DNA of 5,578 nt from Deltaproteobacteria bacterium (GTDB lineage Bacteria > Desulfobacterota > Desulfarculia > Adiutricales > JAGVGV01). The stretch lies in contig JADFXS010000196.1 in assembly GCA_015233515.1 (NCBI GenBank), forward strand, positions 1-5,578, in the 5' to 3' direction. A program made the position numbers and the translations under genes. Below are positions 1-5,532 of the stretch, one piece after another. The notes below the pieces were generated by a model. The model was not told the origin of the DNA. It saw only the letters and a list, made by a program, of their open reading frames with translations, and made no database searches. Numbering within the stretch: the first letter of the stretch is position 1; every line of letters begins with the position of its first letter.

Positions 1-704
1 GGGGCGTTGCCATGCCAACGCAACTGGTTGACCGCCAGGACATCCTGATTGACTATCAGGGTCTCTCCGGTTGTCCCTAAACCGGTGCGGTTTTGGAGGA
101 CTTCATTGAGTTCTTCCAAACGGACATCGGCCACCATAATGCCAATCATCTCCCGGCCCATCTCCTTATCCTTGAAGACCGGGGCGGCGAGACTCATTCG
201 TAGTCCATGGACCAGGGTCGAATAATGGATATCTTGAATAAAAATATCCCGCTGGCGCGATACTTCGCTAAAAATCGAGGTGTTTCCCCGGAATTCTCTT
301 TCATGGGCCGGATTCGTCGAGGTCAGGACTTTTCCGCTAACCGGGTGCAGCACCATGATTTCCGTGAATTGCGTCCTGAGCGCCAAAAAGGATTTCAGGA
401 CGTCCCGTAGATGATTTAATGTTTCATCATCCTGATCATTTGCCAGAACGGTTTCAATCAGGTGTGCGGTTTCATCCGAGGCCGCGGCTTTTAAATGTAT
501 GATCGTATCGTTAAACCAATCATTGACACTTTCCACTTTTAGATCTCGAATAGCCTCCAATTTGTGAAAGGCTTCCTCTTTGATAAAACGAGTGCGCTGT
601 TCGATCAAGATCGCGGAAAAAGTTAATAATGGCAGGAACGCGGCTAAAAATAGCCAAAAAGTCAACATTCCGTGGATGGTCTTGAACGGTGCTAAAGACC
701 TCAT
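1..704 (-). CDS. Cache-domain membrane sensor protein, C-terminus cut by window edge
   Basis: This open frame of 234 codons starts at ATG 704-702 and is still open at base 1, so only the N-terminal part is present. Residues about 14-34 form one hydrophobic membrane helix, followed by a mostly extracytoplasmic region (about 40 to 234) with the character of a double Cache (dCache_1) ligand-binding domain. Signs are IGIMVADVRLEELNEVL at 187-203 and GLGTTGETLIVN at 208-219, a typical Cache strand-turn. Cache proteins sense small molecules outside the cell and pass the signal to a cytoplasmic histidine kinase, GGDEF or methyl-accepting domain. That output domain lies beyond the window, so its type is unknown. 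The start is supported by an AAGGTGA ribosome site and an ATGA overlap with the upstream cheR frame, implying translational coupling. The neighbouring CheR-type gene makes a chemotaxis-like or sensor-kinase role plausible, but this is inference. Confidence 0.85.
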   Translation of the reverse strand, partial: MRSLAPFKTIHGMLTFWLFLAAFLPLLTFSAILIEQRTRFIKEEAFHKLEAIRDLKVESVNDWFNDTIIHLKAAASDETAHLIETVLANDQDDETLNHLRDVLKSFLALRTQFTEIMVLHPVSGKVLTSTNPAHEREFRGNTSIFSEVSRQRDIFIQDIHYSTLVHGLRMSLAAPVFKDKEMGREMIGIMVADVRLEELNEVLQNRTGLGTTGETLIVNQDVLAVNQLRWHGNA

Positions 705-1571
705 GAATCGTCACCTTGTTTTTGGTAGATATGACCACAATCGCCGGCTTGACGAAATTTTTCCCGGTATACCGATCCGGGGGTTTCGGTTTCGCCCAGC
801 ATGAGATATCCGCCGGGAGATAAAGATAGAAATAGATTCTTTAAAATCTTTTCCTGGTAGTCTGTTTTAAAGTAGATGAGAACGTTACGGCAGGCTATCA
901 GATCGAAATCTCCGAAAACACTTTCCGCCGGAGCATGGCGGTGCTTATCTAAAATATCCATCACTGAAAAATGCACATGCCTGATGATTTCATCGCGAAC
1001 CTTGAATTGACACAAATTTTTTACAAAATATTTTTCGATGAACCCGTACGGCACATTCCGAATATCATCGGGGGAATAGTTTGCTTCCCGCCCCCGGGTC
1101 AGGGCATTTTGATCGATGTCCGTCGCGAAGATATGAATAGAGAAAGACATGGATTCCTTCTCCAAGGCCTCTTCGACCAGCATCGCCAAGGTCTTCGCCG
1201 GCGGCGCAACCGGCCGACCAGATGCGCAAGGATGGAAAGGAAGAACCCACTTTTCGGGCTATAATTCGGGGTAATATTTTTTCACGTAAATAATCAAATG
1301 GTAATGGATCTCTGAAAAAGGCGCTGACCTTGATCGTTAAGGTATCCAACAATTGATCCAATTCCGAAGGGTTAGACTTAAGCAATTGAATATATTCGCA
1401 ACAGGATCGAGTATTCGTCGCTGATCGGCGCGATTGAATCCGACGTTCGAGCAAGGATGGGCAATATCCGGACCAATCGAAGCCGCGCTGCTCCTGTAAA
1501 TACTCTAGAATATAATTTATTTCAGTCTCGGCCAATATCATTTCCATCCAGGGAAGCATTAATGAGGGCAT
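701..1571 (-). pseudogene. cheR: CheR-type protein-glutamate O-methyltransferase, frameshifted
   Basis: Two minus-strand frames together make one CheR-family protein of about 288 residues, the normal size. The upstream frame carries the N-terminal helical domain (ETEINYILEYLQEQRGFDWSGY, LLERRIQSR, then FFRDPLPFDYLREKILP) up to SAM motif RIWSAGCAAGE. The downstream frame resumes at TLAMLVEEAL and carries FATDIDQNAL, FDLIACRNVLIYF and GGYLMLGETE. CheR methylates receptor glutamates using S-adenosylmethionine. The break is at about 1190-1196. Family members usually read GEEPYTLAM here, whereas this gene joins GE to TLAM with one odd base, fitting a net loss of 8 bases. Without repair the protein loses its catalytic half. 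The N-terminus is uncertain: ATG codons at 1571, 1559, 1547 and 1541 are in frame, and the family-like part begins after the last of these. The stop overlaps the next gene as ATGA. It could be a true pseudogene or an assembly error. Confidence 0.85.
711..717 (-). promoter_or_regulatory. Ribosome binding site of the Cache sensor gene
   Basis: On the minus strand AAGGTGA lies 6 nt upstream of ATG 704-702, inside the last codons of the cheR frame. It fixes the start of the sensor gene and shows that translation of the two frames is meant to be coupled. Confidence 0.7.
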
Positions 1572-1662
1572 ACTCCGAGTGTGTCAATCAGCCCTGACCA
1601 CCTTACTGTCGGTGTAGACTTAATCTCCGGTTTCGACGAAATTCAGGATCATGGATTGAAGC

Positions 1663-1689
1663 AGGGGTGAAAAAATTTTCGCCCCTACT
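1663..1689 (-). repeat. Palindromic repeat, family A, copy 1 (imperfect)
   Basis: Arms at 1663-1673 and 1676-1686 (AGGGGTGAAAA and TTTTCGCCCCT) pair with a single C-to-T change, which still allows a G-U pair. On the minus strand it begins AGTAGGGGCGAAAA, the same 14 bases as copy 2, and lies in the same orientation. It is likely a dispersed intergenic hairpin element. Confidence 0.75.
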
Positions 1690-2016
1690 CATGAATCAAG
1701 GACAGCGCGGAGCCTATTCTTCTCTATGCAGCGGCCGTTTTCCTTGACGCCGCCATCGCGAACTCCATGGATTTCCAAGGATGATCCTTTATACTTCATA
1801 GATTATAGGTCCGAGTTATTTCAGTCAAGGGCGGAGCCGGAAACCATTATCGGCCCTGTTTAGTGGAAAGAACAAATCTATAAAAATATCAATAATGCTT
1901 TCAGGCAATAGATAAATGGATGGACAAATCGGCGGTTTTCAACGGATGACGCATTCCGGTTTTAGGGCATAACCATTGAAACGAAGACCAAATCGAAAAT
2001 TTTGGATCGGATATAA

Positions 2017-2044
2017 TAGGGGCGAAAAATTTTTCGCCCCTACT
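2017..2044 (-). repeat. Palindromic repeat, family A, copy 2 (perfect 26-bp palindrome)
   Basis: Bases 2017-2042 are a perfect inverted repeat, with half-site TAGGGGCGAAAAA and no spacer. On the minus strand it begins AGTAGGGGCGAAAA, as copy 1 does. It lies about 55 bases after the rny stop codon. A transcript would form a very stable hairpin followed by UAUUAUAU, so it may also end or protect the rny mRNA, though it lacks a clean U tract. Confidence 0.85.
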
Positions 2045-2096
2045 GTTCAATACGCGAGGTCCGGCAGGAAAAGCATTCAAGCGGTTCGAGCCGGGG

Positions 2097-3662
2097 TCAG
2101 CGGGCAAAATCCACGGCGCGGGTTTCGCGGATTACGGTAACTTTGATCTGTCCGGGGTATGAAACTTCTTGTTCGATTTTCCGGCAAATTCCAGTGGCCA
2201 AAAGTGAGGCCTCGTCATCGGAGACTTGGTCACAATTAACCATGATGCGAACTTCCCGCCCGGCCTGAATGGCATACGACTTTGATATCCCGCCGAAACT
2301 GCTGCAGATTCTTTCTATATCCTCAAGGCGTTTGACATAGGTTTCCAGCATTTCCCGCCTGGCCCCCGGTCTGGCCCCGGAAAGGGTATCAGAAGCCTGA
2401 ACCAGAACAGCCAGAACGGAATCAGGTGGAATATCTTCATGGTGGGCCATAATGGCTTGCACGACCTTGGGAGATTCCCCATAACGCTTGGCTAACTCAG
2501 CGCCGAACAGGGCGTGAGGCCCCCCCCCTTCATGATCCACGCCTTTGCCGATATCATGGAGCAGACCGGCGCGCTTGGCTTGCTTGACGTTAAGTCCAAG
2601 TTCAGCGGCCATGATGCCGCACAGAAAAGCGACTTCGATGGAATGCTGGAGAACATTCTGGGCGTAGCTGGTTCGGTATTTCAAACGCCCGATAAGTTTG
2701 ATCAATTCCGGGTGGATTCCATGGACGCCGACATCGAAGGTGGCTTGCTCTCCGGATTCCCGTATCCCGGTTTCAACCTCTTCGTTGACTTTGGCCACAA
2801 TTTCTTCGATACGCGCCGGGTGGATGCGGCCATCAGAAATCAGTCGTTCCAGGGACTGGCGAGCCACTTCCCGCCGGATCGGACTGAAGCAGGACAAAAT
2901 AACGGCTTCCGGAGTATCGTCGACAATCAAATCCACGCCGGTAGCCGCTTCAATAGCGCGAATGTTGCGGCCTTCACGACCGATAATCCGGCCTTTCATT
3001 TCTTCGTTGGGCAAATTGACCACGGAAATGGTCCGCTCGGCCACATAATCACCGGCGAAACGTTTTACTGACAAGGCAATGATTTCGATAGCTTTTTTAT
3101 CTGCTGTTTCTCGAGCTTCCGATTCTATCCGCTTGATCATCTTGCCCGCTTCGTGACGGGCTTCGTCTTCCATGGACTTCAACAGGACTTCCCGAGCCTG
3201 GTCGGAAGTCATGGCGGCGACCTCTTCCAAGCGGTTCAGATGAGCATCGATCAGGTTATCTAATTCGCGGGTTTTGGTTTCAATAACTTTTTCTTGTTTG
3301 GATAAAGCCGATTCCGCCTTGGTCAGATCGATTTCCCGTTGGGCGATTTGATCCGTCTTCCGGTCGAGGTGTTCTTCTTTTTGATTAAGGCGTTGTTCCA
3401 GTCGTTTCAGTTCCGAGCGGCGTTCCTGAGTTTCCTTTTCAAAGGCGCTTGTCATTTGCAGCAGGGTATCTTTGGCCTGCAAGTGAGCCTCTTTTTTTAT
3501 ATTAGAAGCTTCCCGTTGGGCGTCTTCGATCATCCGTTGAGAGAGTTCCTCGATGGACTCGATTTTGGCCTCGACCATCTTTTTTCGCCAGATAATGCCG
3601 GCGACCGCGCCCGCCAGGAGGCAAAAGAGGCCGATAAAAACGGCAACCAGGGATGAGACCAT
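2097..3662 (-). CDS. rny: Ribonuclease Y
   Basis: RNase Y is a membrane-anchored endoribonuclease that starts mRNA decay, cutting single-stranded AU-rich sites downstream of structured or 5'-monophosphorylated ends. The 521 residues match the family's usual length. In order they show an N-terminal membrane helix (about 4-25), a long charged coiled coil (about 28-200), a KH RNA-binding domain with [12 protein letters not shown] at 224-235, an HD metal-phosphohydrolase domain (H340, H369-D370 in LLHDIGK, HH at 407-408) and the family C-terminus ending [15 protein letters not shown]. The catalytic HD pair is intact. The start is fixed by a 13-nt match to the 16S anti-Shine-Dalgarno. Residues 379-381 are three glycines encoded by nine consecutive G, a slippage-prone run; B. 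subtilis RNase Y has Val-Glu-Gly at this place. It lies downstream of zapA with a structured RNA between, an order I associate with Deltaproteobacteria. No strong promoter of its own is visible. Confidence 0.98.
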   Translation of the reverse strand: MVSSLVAVFIGLFCLLAGAVAGIIWRKKMVEAKIESIEELSQRMIEDAQREASNIKKEAHLQAKDTLLQMTSAFEKETQERRSELKRLEQRLNQKEEHLDRKTDQIAQREIDLTKAESALSKQEKVIETKTRELDNLIDAHLNRLEEVAAMTSDQAREVLLKSMEDEARHEAGKMIKRIESEARETADKKAIEIIALSVKRFAGDYVAERTISVVNLPNEEMKGRIIGREGRNIRAIEAATGVDLIVDDTPEAVILSCFSPIRREVARQSLERLISDGRIHPARIEEIVAKVNEEVETGIRESGEQATFDVGVHGIHPELIKLIGRLKYRTSYAQNVLQHSIEVAFLCGIMAAELGLNVKQAKRAGLLHDIGKGVDHEGGGPHALFGAELAKRYGESPKVVQAIMAHHEDIPPDSVLAVLVQASDTLSGARPGARREMLETYVKRLEDIERICSSFGGISKSYAIQAGREVRIMVNCDQVSDDEASLLATGICRKIEQEVSYPGQIKVTVIRETRAVDFAR

Positions 3663-3667
3663 GACCT

Positions 3668-3680
3668 GATCACCTCCTTA
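3668..3680 (-). promoter_or_regulatory. Very strong ribosome binding site of rny
   Basis: The minus strand reads TAAGGAGGTGATC, complementary over 13 nt to the usual 3' end of 16S rRNA, and ends 5 nt before ATG 3662-3660. Most genes in this window have far weaker sites. It settles the rny start and predicts efficient initiation. Confidence 0.9.
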
Positions 3681-3688
3681 TATGGATT

Positions 3689-3710
3689 AACCTGGGCAAA
3701 ATGCCAGGTT
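3689..3710 (-). other. Leader hairpin just upstream of the rny ribosome site
   Basis: Arms AACCTGG (3704-3710 read on the minus strand) and CCAGGTT (3689-3695) form 7 perfect pairs around an 8-nt loop. The hairpin ends 8 nt before the Shine-Dalgarno match. No U tract follows, so it is not a standard terminator. It may be the 3' end structure of the upstream RNA, a processing stop or a translational control element. An AT-rich stretch (about 3723-3751, including the 12-bp palindrome AATAAATTTATT at 3740-3751) lies just upstream and could hold a promoter, but I see no good -35/-10 pair. Confidence 0.5.
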
Positions 3711-3811
3711 CAAGCCGAATGGCAATAAAATTCTAATAAAATAAATTTATTGGAACTGGCGGCGAGTCGTGACGTATATGAAGTCCGAGTAGGTTAATCT
3801 CCTGCTCTGAA

Positions 3812-3827
3812 GCTAACGACGGTCAGC
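3812..3827 (-). other. Small hairpin after the candidate 6S RNA
   Basis: The minus strand reads GCTGAC, CGTC, GTTAGC: six pairs (one G-U) around a 4-nt loop. It follows the 3' arm of the long RNA hairpin and could be part of that RNA or of its maturation signal. No T run follows, so it is not a convincing intrinsic terminator. Confidence 0.45.
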
Positions 3828-3829
3828 GG

Positions 3830-3994
3830 GAGCCTGTAAGCGGCCCCGAGAAATCAAATCGGATACCAGCCGTTTTCCTGGATATTTAGGTTATGAGTTT
3901 ATAATCAGCTCATATTCCGATATGGTCCGGCTAAGTGTCACCTCGTGTTTCCTCCGAGATAATTTGATCCGCGTGCAGTCTGGAGCCACACGAA
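3830..3994 (-). ncRNA. ssrS: Candidate 6S RNA (structured RNA between zapA and rny)
   Basis: No reading frame fills the nearly 400-base zapA-rny gap, but the minus strand folds into one long nested hairpin. Helices are 3962-3968 with 3853-3859 (7 pairs), 3953-3956 with 3860-3863 (4), 3928-3934 with 3866-3872 (7, two G-U) and 3909-3914 with 3892-3897 (6, 11-nt loop). A closing stem pairs 3982-3989 with 3840-3847 and can extend outward. A large one-sided unpaired region (about 3935-3952) sits in the middle. A rod of about 165-185 nt with an asymmetric central bubble is the 6S design, an RNA that mimics an open promoter and binds sigma70 RNA polymerase in stationary phase. zapA-ssrS is a known proteobacterial linkage. 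TATATA at 4001-4006 would place a start near 3994, but no good -35 is visible. Sequence identity was not confirmed and ends are approximate; another structured leader of rny is possible. Confidence 0.5.
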
Positions 3995-4059
3995 GCCACG
4001 TATATAAATGCCACCAAGCCGTGGATATTTGGTTGTTTTTTTCTGACCATCAATATATG

Positions 4060-4401
4060 TCAAGACCGGCGCGCCGGGTCGTTACGATTTTCTAAACCGG
4101 AATCCGCCTGTGAAAGAGATGCATCTATTTTATCCGACAAAGAGGCCGTCACTGCTTCGATCTGGCTCCGTAACTTTTCCAGATCTTCCTTGGCCTGAAA
4201 ATAATCGGTCGCGGCTTTAAACGCCACCATGACCGCCAGATCGCCGGCGTTCCAACCATGGGAACTTTCGGGAAAACGGGATACTTGGCTGTTGAGATAC
4301 TCCGCTATCCGGCGAACCTTCTCCTCTTGATCACTCCTGATGCTATATTCCTTGTTCAGGATTTTGACATTGACCAGAGTTTGACTTGCGCGGTCCGTCA
4401 A
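4060..4401 (-). CDS. zapA: Cell division protein ZapA
   Basis: ZapA is a small cytoplasmic protein that binds FtsZ and bundles its protofilaments, stabilising the division ring. The 113 residues match the family. The N-terminal globular part shows VNVKILNKEYSIRSDQEEKV (about 10-29) and IAEYLNSQV, followed by the long helix DLAVMVAFKAATDYFQAKEDLEKLR (about 54-78) that forms the dimer and tetramer coiled coil. The charged tail after about residue 90 is poorly conserved. The start is TTG 4401-4399, overlapping the TGA of the upstream coiled-coil gene as TTGA. No ATG lies in frame before the conserved region and no clear ribosome site precedes the TTG, so translation probably depends on coupling to the upstream gene. 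It shares the promoter at 4676-4704. No terminator follows the stop, so transcripts may continue into the structured RNA and rny. Confidence 0.93.
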   Translation of the reverse strand: MTDRASQTLVNVKILNKEYSIRSDQEEKVRRIAEYLNSQVSRFPESSHGWNAGDLAVMVAFKAATDYFQAKEDLEKLRSQIEAVTASLSDKIDASLSQADSGLENRNDPARRS

Positions 4402-4631
4402 GCTTGTCCGGCTTCGTACTGGTCAATTCGCCCTAGGAGTTCGTCCACTCGAGTTCGAACCTGGATGCGCTCCTGCTCATAGGCCGTTACTTTTTCATTC
4501 AGCGCTGATATCTCTCGATCTTTCTCTTCGAGACGATGACCGAGATCCTCCTTGGCCCTTGCCATTTCATCTAACCGGGCCAACAAGGCTTCAATTCTTT
4601 GACCAAGTTGGTCGAATTTTGCCAGCTCCAT
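4398..4631 (-). CDS. zapB: ZapB-like coiled-coil cell division protein
   Basis: The 77-residue product is one continuous coiled coil from about residue 3 to 72, with heptad-spaced Leu, Ile and Val, many Glu, Arg and Lys, and no membrane segment. In E. coli, ZapB is a short coiled coil that layers over the Z ring through ZapA, and annotated ZapB-like genes sit directly upstream of zapA in Deltaproteobacteria. The name rests on size, composition and that overlap, because coiled coils give little sequence proof. The ATG 4631-4629 start lies about 38 nt downstream of the predicted transcription start. A weak AAAGG (within a tandem AAAGGTCA-AAAGGTCA) lies about 12 nt upstream, which is distant. 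The stop codon overlaps the TTG of zapA. A different coiled-coil partner of ZapA is possible. Confidence 0.75.
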   Translation of the reverse strand: MELAKFDQLGQRIEALLARLDEMARAKEDLGHRLEEKDREISALNEKVTAYEQERIQVRTRVDELLGRIDQYEAGQA

Positions 4632-4675
4632 ATGGGGTATTGACCTTTTGACCTTTCACCGATATCGTCTCTCAC

Positions 4676-4704
4676 ATGATAATGCTTATAGACACTATGG
4701 TCAA
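4676..4704 (-). promoter_or_regulatory. Sigma70-type promoter of the zapB-zapA operon
   Basis: Minus strand: -35 TTGACC at 4704-4699, a spacer of exactly 17 nt, and -10 TATCAT at 4681-4676. This is five of six bases of the -35 consensus and four of six of the -10, at optimal spacing. The start would be near 4669, giving a leader of about 38 nt before the ATG at 4631. It lies in the gap between yjbQ and the zapB-like gene, so the division genes need not depend on yjbQ transcription. Confidence 0.8.
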
Positions 4705-4807
4705 GAGTAAACACTATCCCTAATTCACCATTTTCGGGCATCGAGGCGCGTAACTCCCGGCGGCAACTCTCGTTTCCCGATGTTGGGTGATTCGGACCTG
4801 AATCGGC

Positions 4808-5227
4808 CTAATCTCCAATAATTTTAACCAGTACCCTCTTTTTTCGCCGACCGTCGAATTCGCCATAAAAAATTTGCTCCCACGGGCCTAAATCCAGGCG
4901 ACCGCCGGTTATGGCTACTACCACTTCCCGGCCCATGACCTGCCGTTTCAGATGGGCGTCGGCGTTATCTTCTCCAGTACGATTATGATTATACCGGCCG
5001 ACCGGTTCATGGGGCGCCAAGGTTTCCAACCATTTTTCATAGTCCTGGTGCAGCCCGGATTCATCATCGTTGATGAAAACCGAAGCGGTGATATGCATGG
5101 CGTTACACAGGACCAGACCTTCCTTAACACCGCTTTCCTTCAAGGTTTCTTCGACCTGGGGAGTGATATTGATAAAGGCCCGACGGCTGGGCACGTTGAA
5201 CCACAGTTCCTTACGATGGCTTTTCAA
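4808..5227 (-). CDS. yjbQ: YjbQ family protein (UPF0047, secondary thiamine-phosphate synthase enzyme)
   Basis: This is a full-length 139-residue UPF0047/YjbQ protein. Family motifs are all present: [15 protein letters not shown] at 42-56, [18 protein letters not shown] at 79-96 and [18 protein letters not shown] at 109-126, including conserved His45, His81 and His92. Members are small soluble proteins that form trimers. E. coli YjbQ has weak thiamine-phosphate synthase activity and can rescue a thiE mutant when overproduced, but its natural role is unsettled, so the product name should not be read as a proven thiamine pathway step. The start is TTG 5227-5225, since the nearby ATG at 5234-5232 is out of frame; GAGAGAGG sits 7 nt before the TTG. 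No thiamine genes or riboswitch are nearby. It is followed by a 176-base gap holding the zap promoter. A 5-bp hairpin after the stop has no T tract. Confidence 0.93.
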   Translation of the reverse strand: MKSHRKELWFNVPSRRAFINITPQVEETLKESGVKEGLVLCNAMHITASVFINDDESGLHQDYEKWLETLAPHEPVGRYNHNRTGEDNADAHLKRQVMGREVVVAITGGRLDLGPWEQIFYGEFDGRRKKRVLVKIIGD

Positions 5228-5234
5228 AATCCAT

Positions 5235-5242
5235 CCTCTCTC
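5235..5242 (-). promoter_or_regulatory. Ribosome binding site deciding the TTG start of yjbQ
   Basis: The minus strand reads GAGAGAGG followed by 7 nt and then TTG 5227-5225. This spacing supports the TTG over the out-of-frame ATG at 5234-5232, which touches the ribosome site itself. Confidence 0.65.
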
Positions 5243-5250
5243 TAAGCCGG

Positions 5251-5279
5251 ATCAGTACTGGCCGGTATATCCCAGTCAA
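5251..5279 (-). promoter_or_regulatory. Possible yjbQ promoter
   Basis: Minus strand: TTGACT at 5279-5274, a 17-nt spacer, then ACTGAT at 5256-5251. The -35 box is good (five of six), the -10 weak (three of six). The implied start near 5244 would leave a leader of only about 17 nt, just enough for the ribosome site. Confidence 0.35.
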
Positions 5280-5342
5280 GTAAAAAACGATGCAACGAGG
5301 TCGTTTCAAATTACCATGCCCCGCCTGCCGAGGTAGGTTAAG

Positions 5343-5353
5343 TGTCATTTCGA
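5343..5353 (+). repeat. Short partial copy of repeat family B
   Basis: TGTCATTTCGA here repeats exactly the first 11 bases of the element at 5406, in direct orientation and 63 bases away. The following sequence differs, so this looks like a decayed or partial copy. Confidence 0.5.
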
Positions 5354-5405
5354 GTACCCGACCCCGCGGCCCGCAAGGTTATGACGGCTAGAAACGTCCG
5401 CTTTC

Positions 5406-5433
5406 TGTCATTTCGACCGAAGGGAGAAATCTC
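5406..5433 (+). repeat. Dispersed intergenic repeat, family B
   Basis: The segment begins TGTCATTTCGACCGAAGG and ends GAGAAATCTC. ATTTC at 5410-5414 can pair with GAAAT at 5426-5430. I recognise this type of sequence as a common intergenic repeat in environmental bacterial genomes. It directly precedes the two-hairpin element at 5440. Confidence 0.55.
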
Positions 5434-5439
5434 CTGTCC

Positions 5440-5485
5440 GCCGCGTAGCGGCTGAAGGATGGTAGCCGTGGGTTTCAACCCACGG
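5440..5485 (+). repeat. REP-like two-hairpin element, copy 1
   Basis: Order on the plus strand: mini-hairpin GCCGC-GTA-GCGGC (5440-5452), 9-nt linker TGAAGGATG, GTAG foot (5462-5465), then main hairpin CCGTGGGT-TTCA-ACCCACGG (5466-5485) with 8 perfect pairs. Copy 2 at 5533-5578 has exactly the same 46-base layout on the other strand. A GTAG tetranucleotide at the 5' foot of a hairpin is the recognition mark of REP elements acted on by RAYT transposases. No such transposase is in this window. Confidence 0.8.
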
Positions 5486-5493
5486 GTTGGTTA

Positions 5494-5506
5494 GTCGCTA
5501 CGCGAC
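5494..5506. repeat. Isolated GTA/TAC mini-hairpin between the two elements
   Basis: GTCGC-TAC-GCGAC forms 5 perfect pairs around TAC (GTA on the other strand), the same design as the first hairpin of both two-hairpin elements. CGCTACGCG within it is the exact inverse of CGCGTAGCG at 5442-5450, so copy 1 is bracketed by inverted mini-hairpins. Confidence 0.7.
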
Positions 5507-5532
5507 AAAAAGTTATACATGCAAAACGATTT

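Larger units (their letters stand above)
1572..2096. other. Gene-free spacer between rny and cheR
   Basis: I see no convincing gene in these 525 bases. A 68-codon minus frame (2107-1901) runs through the second palindrome, resembles no known family and overlaps the rny stop, so it is treated as chance. The segment is fairly AT-rich, especially 1862-2016, and carries two copies of one palindromic repeat (separate entries). No promoter with good -35 and -10 boxes is evident upstream of cheR. The genes often found after rny in related bacteria, such as a YmdB-type phosphodiesterase, are not here. Confidence 0.6.
5280..5439. other. Gene-free segment upstream of yjbQ
   Basis: No gene is visible on either strand. 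Short plus-strand frames crossing 5243-5336 have no family character and begin inside the yjbQ antisense. It contains a 6-bp inverted pair (AAACGA 5285-5290, TCGTTT 5301-5306) and the dispersed repeat described next. Confidence 0.5.

Noticed and set aside
971..1264. 97-codon plus-strand frame opposite cheR
   Set aside because: Antisense shadow of a recognisable CheR coding sequence.
1901..2107. 68-codon minus-strand frame after rny
   Set aside because: It overlaps the rny stop, is partly encoded by the 26-bp palindrome, has no family character and no ribosome site.
2514..3071. 185-codon plus-strand frame opposite rny
   Set aside because: It lies wholly antisense to the conserved KH and HD regions of rny, whose codon pattern leaves the opposite strand open; the translation resembles nothing.
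3663..4059. Riboswitch (thiamine, cobalamin, c-di-GMP, SAM or glycine) or tmRNA in the rny leader
   Set aside because: I looked for their core boxes by eye and found none; the nested rod fits 6S RNA better.
4780..4807. Intrinsic terminator after yjbQ
   Set aside because: GATTC and GAATC form only a 5-bp stem with no following T tract.
4952..5336. Plus-strand frames of 97 and 88 codons across yjbQ
   Set aside because: Both are antisense to the fully conserved YjbQ sequence and show no family motifs.
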